DNA of 64,000 nt, from contig NZ_JAPENY010000002.1 in assembly GCF_026341825.1 (NCBI RefSeq), forward strand, positions 1,240,001 to 1,304,000, written 5' to 3'. This DNA comes from Streptomyces sp. NBC_00620. GTDB lineage: Bacteria; Actinomycetota; Actinomycetes; Streptomycetales; Streptomycetaceae. The first letter of the stretch is position 1, and every line of letters starts with the position of its first letter. The notes under the pieces are model-generated. The model ran no database searches and was not told the DNA's origin. It saw nothing but the letters and a program-made list of their open reading frames with translations. Shown in pieces: positions 1 through 7,628 of the stretch. The position numbers and the translations under genes are program-made.

Positions 1-709
1 CCTGCAGATAGACCGCCGACCAGTCCAGGCTCGCGCCCTCGGCGAAGACCGCGCAGAACCCGACCGCGCCGATCAGCAGCGCCGACCGCGGCGGCAGAGC
101 GAACCGGGGCGGTGCCTCCTCGTCCTCGGTGGGCTGCAGGTCGAGCACCCAGCGGCAGGCCACCACTCCGAGGACGGTGAGGGTTGCCGCCGCCAGCGCG
201 TGGTGCACGCGCGCGTCCGAGCCCAGGTGGGCGGCGAGTGTGCCGCCTGCCGAGCCGATCAGGGCGCCCGCGCTCCACATGCCGTGCAGGCTGGACATGA
301 TCGACTTGTCGAGCCCGCGCTCGATTTCGACGCCCAGTGCGTTCATGGCGACATCGGCCATGCCGGCCGTGGCGCCGAAGGTGAACATCGCCAGGCACAG
401 ACCGAGCAGGTTCGGCGCCTGCGACGGAAGAATCAGGGCGAGCGTCCACAGTGCCATCAGGCCGCGCAGGGCAGCGCGGGAACCGAAGCGGTGGCTGATC
501 CGGCCGGCCAGCGGCATCGAGACGGACGCGCCGAGCGCCGTGAAGGCGAGCGCGAACCCCAGCTGGCCGGTGCTGAGCCCCGCATGGTCCTGGATCCACG
601 GCACGCGGGTCGCGAAGGACCCGGTGACCGCGCCGTGCACCGCGAACACGGCGGCCACGGCGTACCGTGCGCGCTTCAACTCGCGCATGTCGTAGACCAC
701 TTCACTCAT
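1..709 (-). CDS. MFS transporter, N-terminal part (runs off the left edge)
   Basis: The reading frame starts at ATG 709 and stays open to the window edge, so the C-terminal half is missing. The visible 236 residues begin MSEVVYDMRELKRARYAVAA and hold about six hydrophobic helices typical of the first half of a major facilitator. A GGAGGGG Shine-Dalgarno lies just upstream. It diverges from a ROK regulator, and a perfect inverted repeat sits between the two starts. ROK regulators often control an adjacent sugar transporter or exporter, so a sugar or drug-like substrate exported or imported under ROK control is a reasonable inference. The substrate cannot be read from the sequence. Confidence 0.85.
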   Translation of the reverse strand, partial: MSEVVYDMRELKRARYAVAAVFAVHGAVTGSFATRVPWIQDHAGLSTGQLGFALAFTALGASVSMPLAGRISHRFGSRAALRGLMALWTLALILPSQAPNLLGLCLAMFTFGATAGMADVAMNALGVEIERGLDKSIMSSLHGMWSAGALIGSAGGTLAAHLGSDARVHHALAAATLTVLGVVACRWVLDLQPTEDEEAPPRFALPPRSALLIGAVGFCAVFAEGASLDWSAVYLQ

Positions 710-757
710 CGTGCCGCTGCCCCTCCTGGACGTCCTCCCCGCACTGCCGTCGTAAAC

Positions 758-778
758 TATCAGGCACCCTGCCTGATA
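758..778. promoter_or_regulatory. Perfect 21-bp inverted repeat, candidate ROK operator
   Basis: TATCAGGCA, a 3-bp CCC spacer, then TGCCTGATA: a perfect 9+3+9 palindrome in the 139-bp gap between the divergent MFS gene (start 709) and ROK gene (start 849). Its position suits repression of both promoters by the ROK protein, but the regulator assignment is inference. Confidence 0.6.
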
Positions 779-848
779 AATAGAGAATTTACGGCCGGGG
801 AACCGGACCGGGGGCTCCGTGCCCCCACTGATCTGGAAGGATCCCGGC

Positions 849-2039
849 ATGCCCGCATCTCCGAGCACCGCCCGGGCCATCAACGACCGCCTCGCCCTGC
901 GCCTCATGCAGCAGGAGGGCCCTTTGACGGCAGGGCAGTTGAAGCAGCTCACCGGACTGTCCCGGCCCAGCGTCGCCGACCTCGTCGAGCGCCTCGCCGC
1001 CGCCGGGCTGATCGCGGTGGTGGGGGAGTCGGGGTCGCAGCGGCGCGGTCCGAACGCGCGGTTGTACGGGATCGTCGCCGACCGGGCGCACCTGGCGGCC
1101 CTCGACGTCCGCACCGAGGGCGTCTCCGTGGTCGTCTCCGACCTGCTCGGCACCGAACTCGCGCGGGCCTCGGTGCCCATCACGGACGACGCGGGCACCG
1201 GGCCGGCCGTCGAGCAGGCGGTGGCGCTGGTGGAGCGCGTGGCCAAGGAGGCCGGAGCCGAGCGGCTGCACACCGTCGGCATCGGCGCCCCCGGCCTCAT
1301 CGACCCCTCCACCGGCGAGCTCCGCGACTCCTCCGGCCTTCCCGAGTGGCACCGCCGCCTGGTCGCCGCCCTTCAGGAGCGCCTTCCCACCGCCCGCGTC
1401 CTGGTCGAGAACGAGACGAATCTCGCCGCCCTCGCCGAACAGCGCGACGGCGCCGCCGGCGACCGCGACACCTTCGTGCTGCTGTGGCTCGGCCACGGCA
1501 CCGGCGCGGCCGTCGTCCTTGACGGCGCCCTCCGGCGCGGTGCCTCCGGCGGCACCGGCGAGATCGGCTTCCTGCCGGTGCCGGGTACCGCGACCCTGCC
1601 GTCGGCGACGGACTGCGAGGGCGGCTTCCACTCGCTCGCCGGGGCGGCGGCGATCGCGGGGCTCGCTGCGCAGTACGGCCTCGTGGCGGAGGAGGTGCCG
1701 CACGAGCCGTACGCGGCGGCGCTGGTGAGGAAGGCGGTCGGTGCGCACGCGGAGGAGCCCGCCGGACGTTTCCTCGATGTCCTCGCCGACCGCCTCGCCA
1801 TCGGTGCCGCCTCCGTCGTCGCCGTGCTGGACCCCGGCTGCGTGGTCCTGGGCGGTGAGGTCGGGCAGGCCGGTGGGGACGTACTCGCCGCGCTGGTCGC
1901 GGAGCGGCTCGTAGGGATGTCTCCGTTGCCCGTGGAGGTGCGCGCGAGCGTGCTGGGCGGGGGCGCGGTGCTGCGCGGCGCGCTGCTCACGGCGCGCGAC
2001 GGCGCACAGGACGAACTGTTCGCGCCGCCTGTTCGGTAG
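849..2039 (+). CDS. ROK family transcriptional regulator
   Basis: 396-residue protein starting at ATG 849, chosen because GGAAGGA lies 8 bases upstream; an in-frame ATG at 819 has no such site. An N-terminal winged helix (about residues 10-65, containing LKQLTGLSRPSVADLVERL) is followed by a sugar-kinase-like ROK domain. That domain shows GIGAPGLIDPSTG, the VENETN segment and the glycine-rich GHGTGAAVVLDG. The usual ROK zinc motif CxCGxxGC is not intact: only CEGGFHSL is visible at that place. This suggests a sugar-sensing repressor rather than an active kinase. It diverges from an MFS transporter that is probably its target. Confidence 0.85.
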   Translation: MPASPSTARAINDRLALRLMQQEGPLTAGQLKQLTGLSRPSVADLVERLAAAGLIAVVGESGSQRRGPNARLYGIVADRAHLAALDVRTEGVSVVVSDLLGTELARASVPITDDAGTGPAVEQAVALVERVAKEAGAERLHTVGIGAPGLIDPSTGELRDSSGLPEWHRRLVAALQERLPTARVLVENETNLAALAEQRDGAAGDRDTFVLLWLGHGTGAAVVLDGALRRGASGGTGEIGFLPVPGTATLPSATDCEGGFHSLAGAAAIAGLAAQYGLVAEEVPHEPYAAALVRKAVGAHAEEPAGRFLDVLADRLAIGAASVVAVLDPGCVVLGGEVGQAGGDVLAALVAERLVGMSPLPVEVRASVLGGGAVLRGALLTARDGAQDELFAPPVR

Positions 2040-2051
2040 ACCGCGGCGGAG

Positions 2052-2071
2052 GCCGGGCTTGGAGGCCCGGC
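2052..2071. terminator. Stem-loop after the ROK gene
   Basis: GCCGGGC and GCCCGGC are separated by 6 bases (TTGGAG), starting 12 bases after the ROK stop. There is no T tract. It could end transcription from both directions, including any transcript from the orphan promoter at 2170-2199. Confidence 0.4.
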
Positions 2072-2169
2072 GGCGGGGCAAGGGCCTCCGTCACCGCCGC
2101 CGGGCCGATCGGGGGGCGGGTGCGGCAATTCGTGACAGCCCCGCCGATGCTCGCGGAGCCATGATCGCG

Positions 2170-2199
2170 ACCCTAGGAGGACTAGACCAGTGCGGTCAA
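2170..2199 (-). promoter_or_regulatory. Orphan chitinase-type promoter with DasR-like site
   Basis: On the minus strand, TTGACC and TAGGGT are separated by 18 bases, and ACTGGTCTAGTCCT (2178-2191) lies in the spacer. This resembles the DasR-responsive element TGGTCTAGACCA. Twenty-four bases (2170-2193) are identical to the promoter of the chitinase gene at 18844-18867. However, no signal peptide or GH18 sequence follows on the minus strand. Any transcript would run antisense into the ROK gene. Confidence 0.6.
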
Positions 2200-2382
2200 T
2201 AGGTATGGACCAATATCGGTCGCGGATGATGGCACGGAGGCCCAAGCGGGCGCCCTGACGCCGGAGTTGACCGGAGGTGCGACCCCGCAGAAGTCCACTC
2301 ATCCGGCCTGTGAGCCAGCCCACAGACATTCGCCCGCATGGGCGTCGATCAGGCGTGGCACACTGGCCATGTACCAGAAGCA

Positions 2383-2509
2383 GCGCACTCCGGGGTCGGT
2401 GAAAGTCCGAACCGGCGGTTACAGTCCGCGACCCGGTCGCTTCCAGCGGCCGGTTGACCAGGTGAAATTCCTGGACCGACGGTTAAAGTCCGGATGGGAG
2501 GCAGTGCGC
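2383..2509 (+). promoter_or_regulatory. FMN riboswitch (RFN element)
   Basis: The P1 stem is a perfect 7-bp pair: GCGCACT (2383-2389) with AGTGCGC (2503-2509). Between them are the conserved RFN blocks GGTGAAAGTCCGAACCGGCGG, the ACAGTCC arm, GGTGAAATTCCTGGACCGACGG and AAAGTCCGGATG. It lies about 150 bases upstream of riboflavin synthase and should lower expression of the ribE-ribM-ribBA-ribH operon when FMN binds. The rest of the 2040-2663 gap holds the orphan promoter and the leader hairpin at 2546-2568; I see no gene there. Confidence 0.95.
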
Positions 2510-2545
2510 GGCGGGCGGGCATTCGTGCGCGCTGCCGTTTGTTTC

Positions 2546-2568
2546 GACTTGTCCTGACGGGACGAGTC
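2546..2568 (+). promoter_or_regulatory. Leader hairpin, likely riboswitch expression platform
   Basis: GACTTGTCC pairs with GGACGAGTC over 9 bp (one G-U) with a 5-base loop, between the FMN aptamer and the ribE ribosome-binding site. No U tract follows, so it may act through translation or Rho rather than as an intrinsic terminator. Its role is inferred from position. Confidence 0.4.
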
Positions 2569-2663
2569 TCATTCGGCATCGTCCCGGTGTCGCAGTCCGT
2601 TTCATTCTGTCGTCATCGACAGGCCCCGGAGTCCGTGCCCTATGAGGCAGGAGGACCCGGGAA

Positions 2664-3266
2664 GTGTTCACCGGAATCGTCGAAGAGCTGGGTGAGATCA
2701 CCGCCGTCGAGAATCTCGGCGACGCCTCACGCTTCCGACTTCGTGGCCCTGTAGTCACCGAAGGTGCGCAGCACGGCGACTCCATTGCCGTCAACGGCGT
2801 CTGTCTCACGGTCGTCGAACACGAGGGCGACGAGTTCACCGCCGACGTCATGGCGGAAACCCTGGACCGCTCCAGCCTCGGCGCCCTGACCGTCGGCTCC
2901 CGCGTCAACCTAGAGCGCCCCACCGCGGTGGGCGCACGCCTGGGCGGGCACATCGTGCAGGGCCATGTCGACGGTACGGGCGCGGTCATCGAGCGCAGGC
3001 CGTCCGAGAACTGGGAGATCGTGAAGGTCTCGCTCCCGGCGGACCTCTCCCGGTATGTGGTCGAGAAGGGCTCCATCACCGTCGACGGCATCAGCCTGAC
3101 CGTCGTCGAGGCGGGCTCCGACTACTTCACCGTCAGCCTCATCCCCACCACCCTCGCGCTGACCACGCTCGGCCTCAAGCAGCCCGGCGACCCGGTCAAC
3201 CTCGAGGTCGACATCATCGCCAAGTACGTCGAGCGCCTCCTCGGCACCAAGGAGGCGGCGCGGTGA
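2664..3266 (+). CDS. ribE: Riboflavin synthase, alpha chain
   Basis: 200 residues from GTG 2664, 10 bases after GGAGG. It converts two 6,7-dimethyl-8-ribityllumazine molecules to riboflavin. The typical start MFTGIVEELG is present. Two lumazine-binding beta-barrel repeats are visible, each with a conserved segment (NGVCLTVV near residue 49; DGISLTVVEA near residue 143). The length is normal for the family. It is the first gene after the FMN riboswitch and overlaps ribM by GTGA. In Streptomyces literature this gene is also called ribB. Confidence 0.95.
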   Translation: MFTGIVEELGEITAVENLGDASRFRLRGPVVTEGAQHGDSIAVNGVCLTVVEHEGDEFTADVMAETLDRSSLGALTVGSRVNLERPTAVGARLGGHIVQGHVDGTGAVIERRPSENWEIVKVSLPADLSRYVVEKGSITVDGISLTVVEAGSDYFTVSLIPTTLALTTLGLKQPGDPVNLEVDIIAKYVERLLGTKEAAR

Positions 3267-3907
3267 ACTGGCTCAACTCCGAGGCCTTCACGCTCTTCGA
3301 CCAGCACATCAAGTGGTCGGACATGATCGGCAACACGATCGGTCTGGTCGCCCTCGCGCTCGGCTGGCGGCGCTCGATCTGGACCTGGCCCGTCCAGTTC
3401 CTGTCCGGTGTCATCCTCCTCGCGGCCTTCGCCACGGCCCACCTGTCCGGCAGCGCCGGCAAGCAGGTCGTCGTCATGGTCGTCGCCGCGTGGGGCTGGT
3501 GGCAGTGGAACCGCGGCAAGGGGCAGGCGCAGGACGGCTCCATCGCCGTACGGTTCGCCACCTGGCGCGAACGCGGCGCGCTGCTCGGCGCGGCCGCCGT
3601 GGGCACCCTCGCGGTCGGCCTCCTGTTCAAGGCGTACCCGACCCTCTCCTGGGACCCTTGGCCAGATGCCTACATCTTCGTCGGCACCATCGTCGCCATG
3701 TACGCGCAGGCGCGCGGCATGGTCGAGTTCTGGTTCGCCTGGCTGCTGGTCGACCTGGTGGGCGTCCCGCTCAACTTCGCCAACGGCTTCGCCTTCTCCG
3801 GTTTCGTCTACGTCGTCTACGGCGCGCTCGTCCTGTGGGGCATGCGCGACTGGTGGCTGCGCTCCCGCAAGGCCGGGCAGCCCGTCCTGGAAGGAGCCCC
3901 GGCATGA
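3263..3907 (+). CDS. ribM: PnuC-type riboflavin transporter RibM
   Basis: 214 residues from GTG 3263, overlapping ribE by four bases. It is an integral membrane protein of the PnuC fold with about seven hydrophobic segments and the aromatic WGWWQWNRG motif near residue 78. PnuC proteins carry nicotinamide riboside. The Streptomyces homologue inside FMN-riboswitch rib operons (ribM of S. davawensis) is a riboflavin importer, and the context here is the same, so riboflavin uptake is the best call. The gene ends by ATGA overlap with ribBA. Confidence 0.85.
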   Translation: MNWLNSEAFTLFDQHIKWSDMIGNTIGLVALALGWRRSIWTWPVQFLSGVILLAAFATAHLSGSAGKQVVVMVVAAWGWWQWNRGKGQAQDGSIAVRFATWRERGALLGAAAVGTLAVGLLFKAYPTLSWDPWPDAYIFVGTIVAMYAQARGMVEFWFAWLLVDLVGVPLNFANGFAFSGFVYVVYGALVLWGMRDWWLRSRKAGQPVLEGAPA

Positions 3908-5202
3908 CTACAGCGCCGGTTTGGTACAGCACGGGCCACGATCAAGACGCCTCGGATTTCGCGCTCGATCCGGTCGAGAAGGCCATCGCGGACATCGCCG
4001 CGGGCCGCCCGGTCGTGGTCGTCGACGACGAGGACCGGGAGAACGAGGGCGACCTCGTCATCGCCGCCGAGAAGGCGACCCCCGAGATCGTCGCCTTCAT
4101 GATGAGCGAGTGCCGCGGACTGATCTGCGCCCCCATGGAGGGCGAGGAACTGGACCGGCTCCGGCTCCCGCAGATGGTCGACGACAACACCGAGTCGATG
4201 AAGACCGCGTTCACGGTGTCCGTGGACGCCTCGGCCGCTCACGGTGTGACCACCGGCATCTCGGCATCCGACCGTGCCACCACGCTGCAGCTCCTCGCGG
4301 ACGGCAGCGCCCGGGCGGACGACTTCGTCCGCCCCGGCCATATCTTCCCGCTGCGTGCCAGGCCCGGCGGCGTCCTGGTCCGCAACGGCCACACCGAGGC
4401 CGCAGTCGACCTGGCCCGCCTCGCCGGCCTCCGCCCGGCCGGCGCGATCGTCGAGATCGCGGGGGAGGACGGCCGCATGCTCCGCCTCCCCGAGCTGATC
4501 CCCTTCGCCCGCAAGCACGGCCTGACGATCATCTCCATCGAGGACCTGATCGCCTACCGCCGCACCGCCGAGCCCACGGTCCGCCGCGAGGCCAAGACAC
4601 AACTGCCCACCTCCTTCGGCGAGTTCACGGCGTACGGCTACCGCTCCACCGCCGACGGAGTCGAGCACGTCGCCCTGGTCCACGGCGAGATCGGCGACGG
4701 CGAGGACGTCCTCGTCCGCGTCCACTCCGAGTGCCTCACCGGCGACGTCTTCCACTCGCTGCGCTGCGACTGCGGCCCCCAGCTCCAGACCTCCATGGAG
4801 CGCATCCAGGCCGAGGGCCGGGGCATCGTGGTCTACCTCCGCGGTCACGAGGGGCGCGGCATCGGTCTGCTGTCCAAGCTGCGCGCGTACGAGCTTCAGG
4901 AGCGCGGCCGGGACACCCTCGACGCCAACCTGGAGCTGGGCCTGCCCGCGGACGCCCGGGACTACGGCGCGAGCGCGCAGATCCTCGACGATCTCGGGGT
5001 GGCGAGCGTCCGCCTGATGACCAACAACCCCGACAAGACCGACGCGCTCGTCCGGCACGGGCTCAAGGTCACGAGCCGGGAGCCGATGCCCGTACAGGCG
5101 GGCGAGCACAACCTCCGCTACCTGCGCACCAAGCGGGACCGGATGGGACACGACCTGCCCTGGCTCGACACGACCACAGTGTCGGCCTGCGGCAACCAGT
5201 AA
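3904..5202 (+). CDS. ribBA: Bifunctional DHBP synthase / GTP cyclohydrolase II
   Basis: 432 residues from ATG 3904. The N-terminal half (about 25-225) is 3,4-dihydroxy-2-butanone-4-phosphate synthase with DDEDRENEGDLV, HGVTTGISASDRATT and RPGHIFPL. The C-terminal half is GTP cyclohydrolase II with the zinc cluster CLTGDVFHSLRCDCG and the RGHEGRGIGL loop. Both halves look catalytically complete, so the one protein supplies both precursor branches of riboflavin synthesis. It overlaps ribM by ATGA, consistent with coupled translation. Confidence 0.95.
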   Translation: MTTAPVWYSTGHDQDASDFALDPVEKAIADIAAGRPVVVVDDEDRENEGDLVIAAEKATPEIVAFMMSECRGLICAPMEGEELDRLRLPQMVDDNTESMKTAFTVSVDASAAHGVTTGISASDRATTLQLLADGSARADDFVRPGHIFPLRARPGGVLVRNGHTEAAVDLARLAGLRPAGAIVEIAGEDGRMLRLPELIPFARKHGLTIISIEDLIAYRRTAEPTVRREAKTQLPTSFGEFTAYGYRSTADGVEHVALVHGEIGDGEDVLVRVHSECLTGDVFHSLRCDCGPQLQTSMERIQAEGRGIVVYLRGHEGRGIGLLSKLRAYELQERGRDTLDANLELGLPADARDYGASAQILDDLGVASVRLMTNNPDKTDALVRHGLKVTSREPMPVQAGEHNLRYLRTKRDRMGHDLPWLDTTTVSACGNQ

Positions 5203-5220
5203 CAACCGTAATTTCGGCAG

Positions 5221-5240
5221 CACAGCACAGCACAGCACAG
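5221..5240. repeat. Four tandem CACAG repeats
   Basis: Four exact CACAG units lie in the short ribBA-ribH spacer, just upstream of the ribH ribosome-binding site. A similar unit (ggcag) precedes them and cagca follows. This is a slippage-prone microsatellite outside the coding region. Confidence 0.85.
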
Positions 5241-5257
5241 CAGCAATGAGGAGAGAC

Positions 5258-5743
5258 GTGAGCGGCAAGGGTGCACCTGAACTGTCCGTACGCAACTGCG
5301 GCGACCTGCGCGTCGCGGTCATCGCGGCACAGTGGCACGAAAAGGTGATGGACGGCCTCGTCGACGGCGCGCTGCGCGCCCTGCACGAGCTGGGAATCGA
5401 CGAGCCGACCCTCCTTCGGGTTCCCGGCAGCTTCGAGCTCCCGGTCGTCGCGAAGGTCCTCGCGGGCCGCGGATACGACGCCATCGTCGCGCTGGGCGTC
5501 GTCATCCGCGGGGGTACACCCCACTTCGAGTACGTGTGCCAGGGCGTCACCCAGGGCCTCACCCAGGTCTCCATCGACACCGGTGTCCCCATCGGCTTCG
5601 GCGTGCTGACCTGCGACACCGAGGAGCAGGCCCTCGACCGCGCGGGCATCGAGGGCTCCAACGAGGACAAGGGACACGAGGCGGTGACGGCCGCCGTGGC
5701 TACCGCGGCCACCCTCCGCTCAGTATCTGAACCCTGGCGCTGA
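5258..5743 (+). CDS. ribH: 6,7-dimethyl-8-ribityllumazine synthase
   Basis: 161 residues from GTG 5258. I prefer this start to ATG 5246 because GAGGAGAG at 5249 then forms the Shine-Dalgarno, and 161 residues is the usual Streptomyces length. It condenses the DHBP and ribitylamino-uracil intermediates. Visible family features are VPGSFELPVVAK, the substrate loop GVVIRGGTPHFEYV with its catalytic His, and GVLTCDTEEQA. It is the last rib gene; hisE follows 34 bases later in the same direction. Confidence 0.95.
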   Translation: MSGKGAPELSVRNCGDLRVAVIAAQWHEKVMDGLVDGALRALHELGIDEPTLLRVPGSFELPVVAKVLAGRGYDAIVALGVVIRGGTPHFEYVCQGVTQGLTQVSIDTGVPIGFGVLTCDTEEQALDRAGIEGSNEDKGHEAVTAAVATAATLRSVSEPWR

Positions 5744-5777
5744 GGGATGCGGGTAAGCGCGTAGGGTGAGGACCACC

Positions 5778-6050
5778 ATGTCCAATAAGACGTTCGAGGA
5801 GCTCTTCACCGAGCTCCAGCAGAAGGCCGCCACCGGCGATCCCGCCACTTCGCGCACCGCCGAGCTGGTCGGCAAGGGCGTCCATGCCATCGGCAAGAAG
5901 GTCGTCGAAGAGGCCGCCGAAGTATGGATGGCCGCCGAGTACGAGGGCAAGGAAGCCGCCGCCGAGGAGATCTCGCAGCTGCTCTACCACGTTCAGGTGA
6001 TGATGGTCGCGCGTGGGATCTCCCTCGACGACGTGTACGCCCACCTCTGA
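5778..6050 (+). CDS. hisE: Phosphoribosyl-ATP diphosphatase
   Basis: 90 residues from ATG 5778 (a GTG at 5766 is also in frame, but the protein then starts later than relatives). It is the second enzyme of histidine synthesis, hydrolysing PR-ATP to PR-AMP. The MazG-like all-alpha fold is recognised by TFEELFTELQQK, GKKVVEEAAEVWMAA and EISQLLYHVQVMM. It sits between ribH and hisG, the usual actinomycete arrangement in which hisE-hisG is separate from the main his operon. Confidence 0.95.
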   Translation: MSNKTFEELFTELQQKAATGDPATSRTAELVGKGVHAIGKKVVEEAAEVWMAAEYEGKEAAAEEISQLLYHVQVMMVARGISLDDVYAHL

Positions 6051-6101
6051 GCCGTAGCCCCGCACCCCCGCACGTACGAACTAACAAAGGAAGCCGACCT
6101 C

Positions 6102-6959
6102 ATGCTGCGCATCGCCGTCCCCAACAAGGGTTCCCTGTCAGGACCTGCGGCGGAGATGCTGCATGAGGCCGGCTACCAGCAGCGCCGGGAGTCCAAGGAG
6201 CTGCGGATCGTCGACCCGGAGAACGAGGTCGAGTTCTTCTACCTCCGCCCCCGCGACATCGCGATCTACGTCTCCTCCGGCCGCCTCGACATCGGCATCA
6301 CCGGCCGCGACCTGCTGATCGACTCGGGCGCCAACGCCGAGCCGATCCTCCCGCTCGGCTTCGCCCGCTCCACCTTCCGCTTCGCCGCCAAGCCCGGCAC
6401 GGCGGCCGGTATCGCGGACCTGGCCGGCAAGACCGTGGCCACCTCCTACGAGGGCATCGTCGCCAAGCACCTCGCCGACCACGGCGTCGACGCCTCCGTC
6501 GTACACCTCGACGGCGCCGTCGAGACCGCCATCGAGCTGGGTGTCGCCGAGGTCATCGCGGACGTCGTCGAGACCGGCACCTCGCTGCGCAACGCGGGGC
6601 TCGAGGTGTTCGGCGACCCGATCATGAAGTCCGAGGCCGTCGTCATCCGCCGCGTCGGAGCCGACGCCACCGAGGACGCCGAGCCCAAGGTGCAGCAGTT
6701 CCTGCGCCGACTCCAAGGCGTCCTGGTGGCACGGACGTACGTGATGATGGACTACGACTGCCGCGCCGAGCACCTGGAGAAGGCCGTCGCGCTCACCCCC
6801 GGCCTGGAGTCGCCGACCATCTCGCCGCTGCACAACGAGGGCTGGGTCGCCGTCCGCGCGATGGTCCCGTCCAAGGAGGCGCAGCGGATCATGGACGATC
6901 TGTACGAGCTCGGCGCGCGGGCCATCCTGACCACGGCCATCCACGCCTGCCGGCTCTGA
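6102..6959 (+). CDS. hisG: ATP phosphoribosyltransferase (long form)
   Basis: 285 residues from ATG 6102 behind AAAGGAAG. It catalyses the first, feedback-inhibited step of histidine synthesis. The catalytic domains start MLRIAVPNKGSLSG and contain DIGITGRDLL and the phosphoribosyl-binding EVIADVVETGTSLR. The C-terminal domain (about residues 205-285) is the regulatory ACT-like domain of the long hexameric form, so no HisZ partner is needed. Confidence 0.95.
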   Translation: MLRIAVPNKGSLSGPAAEMLHEAGYQQRRESKELRIVDPENEVEFFYLRPRDIAIYVSSGRLDIGITGRDLLIDSGANAEPILPLGFARSTFRFAAKPGTAAGIADLAGKTVATSYEGIVAKHLADHGVDASVVHLDGAVETAIELGVAEVIADVVETGTSLRNAGLEVFGDPIMKSEAVVIRRVGADATEDAEPKVQQFLRRLQGVLVARTYVMMDYDCRAEHLEKAVALTPGLESPTISPLHNEGWVAVRAMVPSKEAQRIMDDLYELGARAILTTAIHACRL

Positions 6960-6973
6960 GGGACCTCGAGACC

Positions 6974-7429
6974 ATGTCCGAACTTCCCGCCCTGCCCGTC
7001 ACTTTCCGGCCGTCCCGAACCCGGGCCGTCCTGGTCAGTACCGGTGTGGCGATCCTTGTGGTTCTCACCACGGTCGTGATGCTCCTGGAGCAGCTCGGCC
7101 CGGGCGAGAAACTCAGCTTCATCCTCACAGGGGCCCTGATCTTCGGGGTGCTCCTGATGCTGGCCCGGCCCAAGGTCGTCGCCGACGAGACGGGCGTCAC
7201 CGTCGTCAACATCGCCAGCAGCAGGCGCCTGGCCTGGGCGGAGATCCTCCAGGTCAACCTGCGCCCGGGCGACCCCTGGGTGTTCCTCAACCTCAGTGAC
7301 GGCACCAGCCTGCCCGCGCTCGGCATCCAGCCGGGCATCGCCAAACAGCGCGCGATCGAGGACGCCCGCGCCCTTCGAGCCCTCGCCGAAGCCCGCTCCA
7401 CGGGTCACCCCGAGGAACATCAGGCCTGA
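6974..7429 (+). CDS. PH domain-containing membrane protein
   Basis: 151 residues from ATG 6974, 14 bases after hisG. Two hydrophobic helices (about 17-37 and 45-66) are followed by a small soluble domain. Its sequence (VADETGVTVVNIASSRRLAWAEI, then WVFLNLSDGTSLPALGIQ) has the pattern of bacterial PH-like domains (bPH). The function is unknown. Its position just after hisG suggests co-transcription but no histidine role. Confidence 0.75.
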   Translation: MSELPALPVTFRPSRTRAVLVSTGVAILVVLTTVVMLLEQLGPGEKLSFILTGALIFGVLLMLARPKVVADETGVTVVNIASSRRLAWAEILQVNLRPGDPWVFLNLSDGTSLPALGIQPGIAKQRAIEDARALRALAEARSTGHPEEHQA

Positions 7430-7479
7430 CTCTCAGCCTTCCACCCTGCCGCTCGGGCCCATGTCTTGATTAATCTGTT

Positions 7480-7508
7480 GGCGGAGGCGTTTTCATCGCG
7501 CCTCCGCC
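7480..7508. terminator. Stem-loop terminator after the hisG operon
   Basis: GGCGGAGGCG and CGCCTCCGCC form a perfect 10-bp stem with a 9-base loop, 50 bases after the PH-domain gene. There is no downstream T tract, as is common for Streptomyces terminators. Confidence 0.65.
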
Positions 7509-7628
7509 ACTGATGTGCCACCCGGTATTCAGAGGCCCCCAGCTACCCGAGGAGTGACTCCCTCCAGCGATGGACGGATCGTCCTGTAGTACCTGCGCCG
7601 CCCCCTTCCGACATATCGAGGCGGCGGC

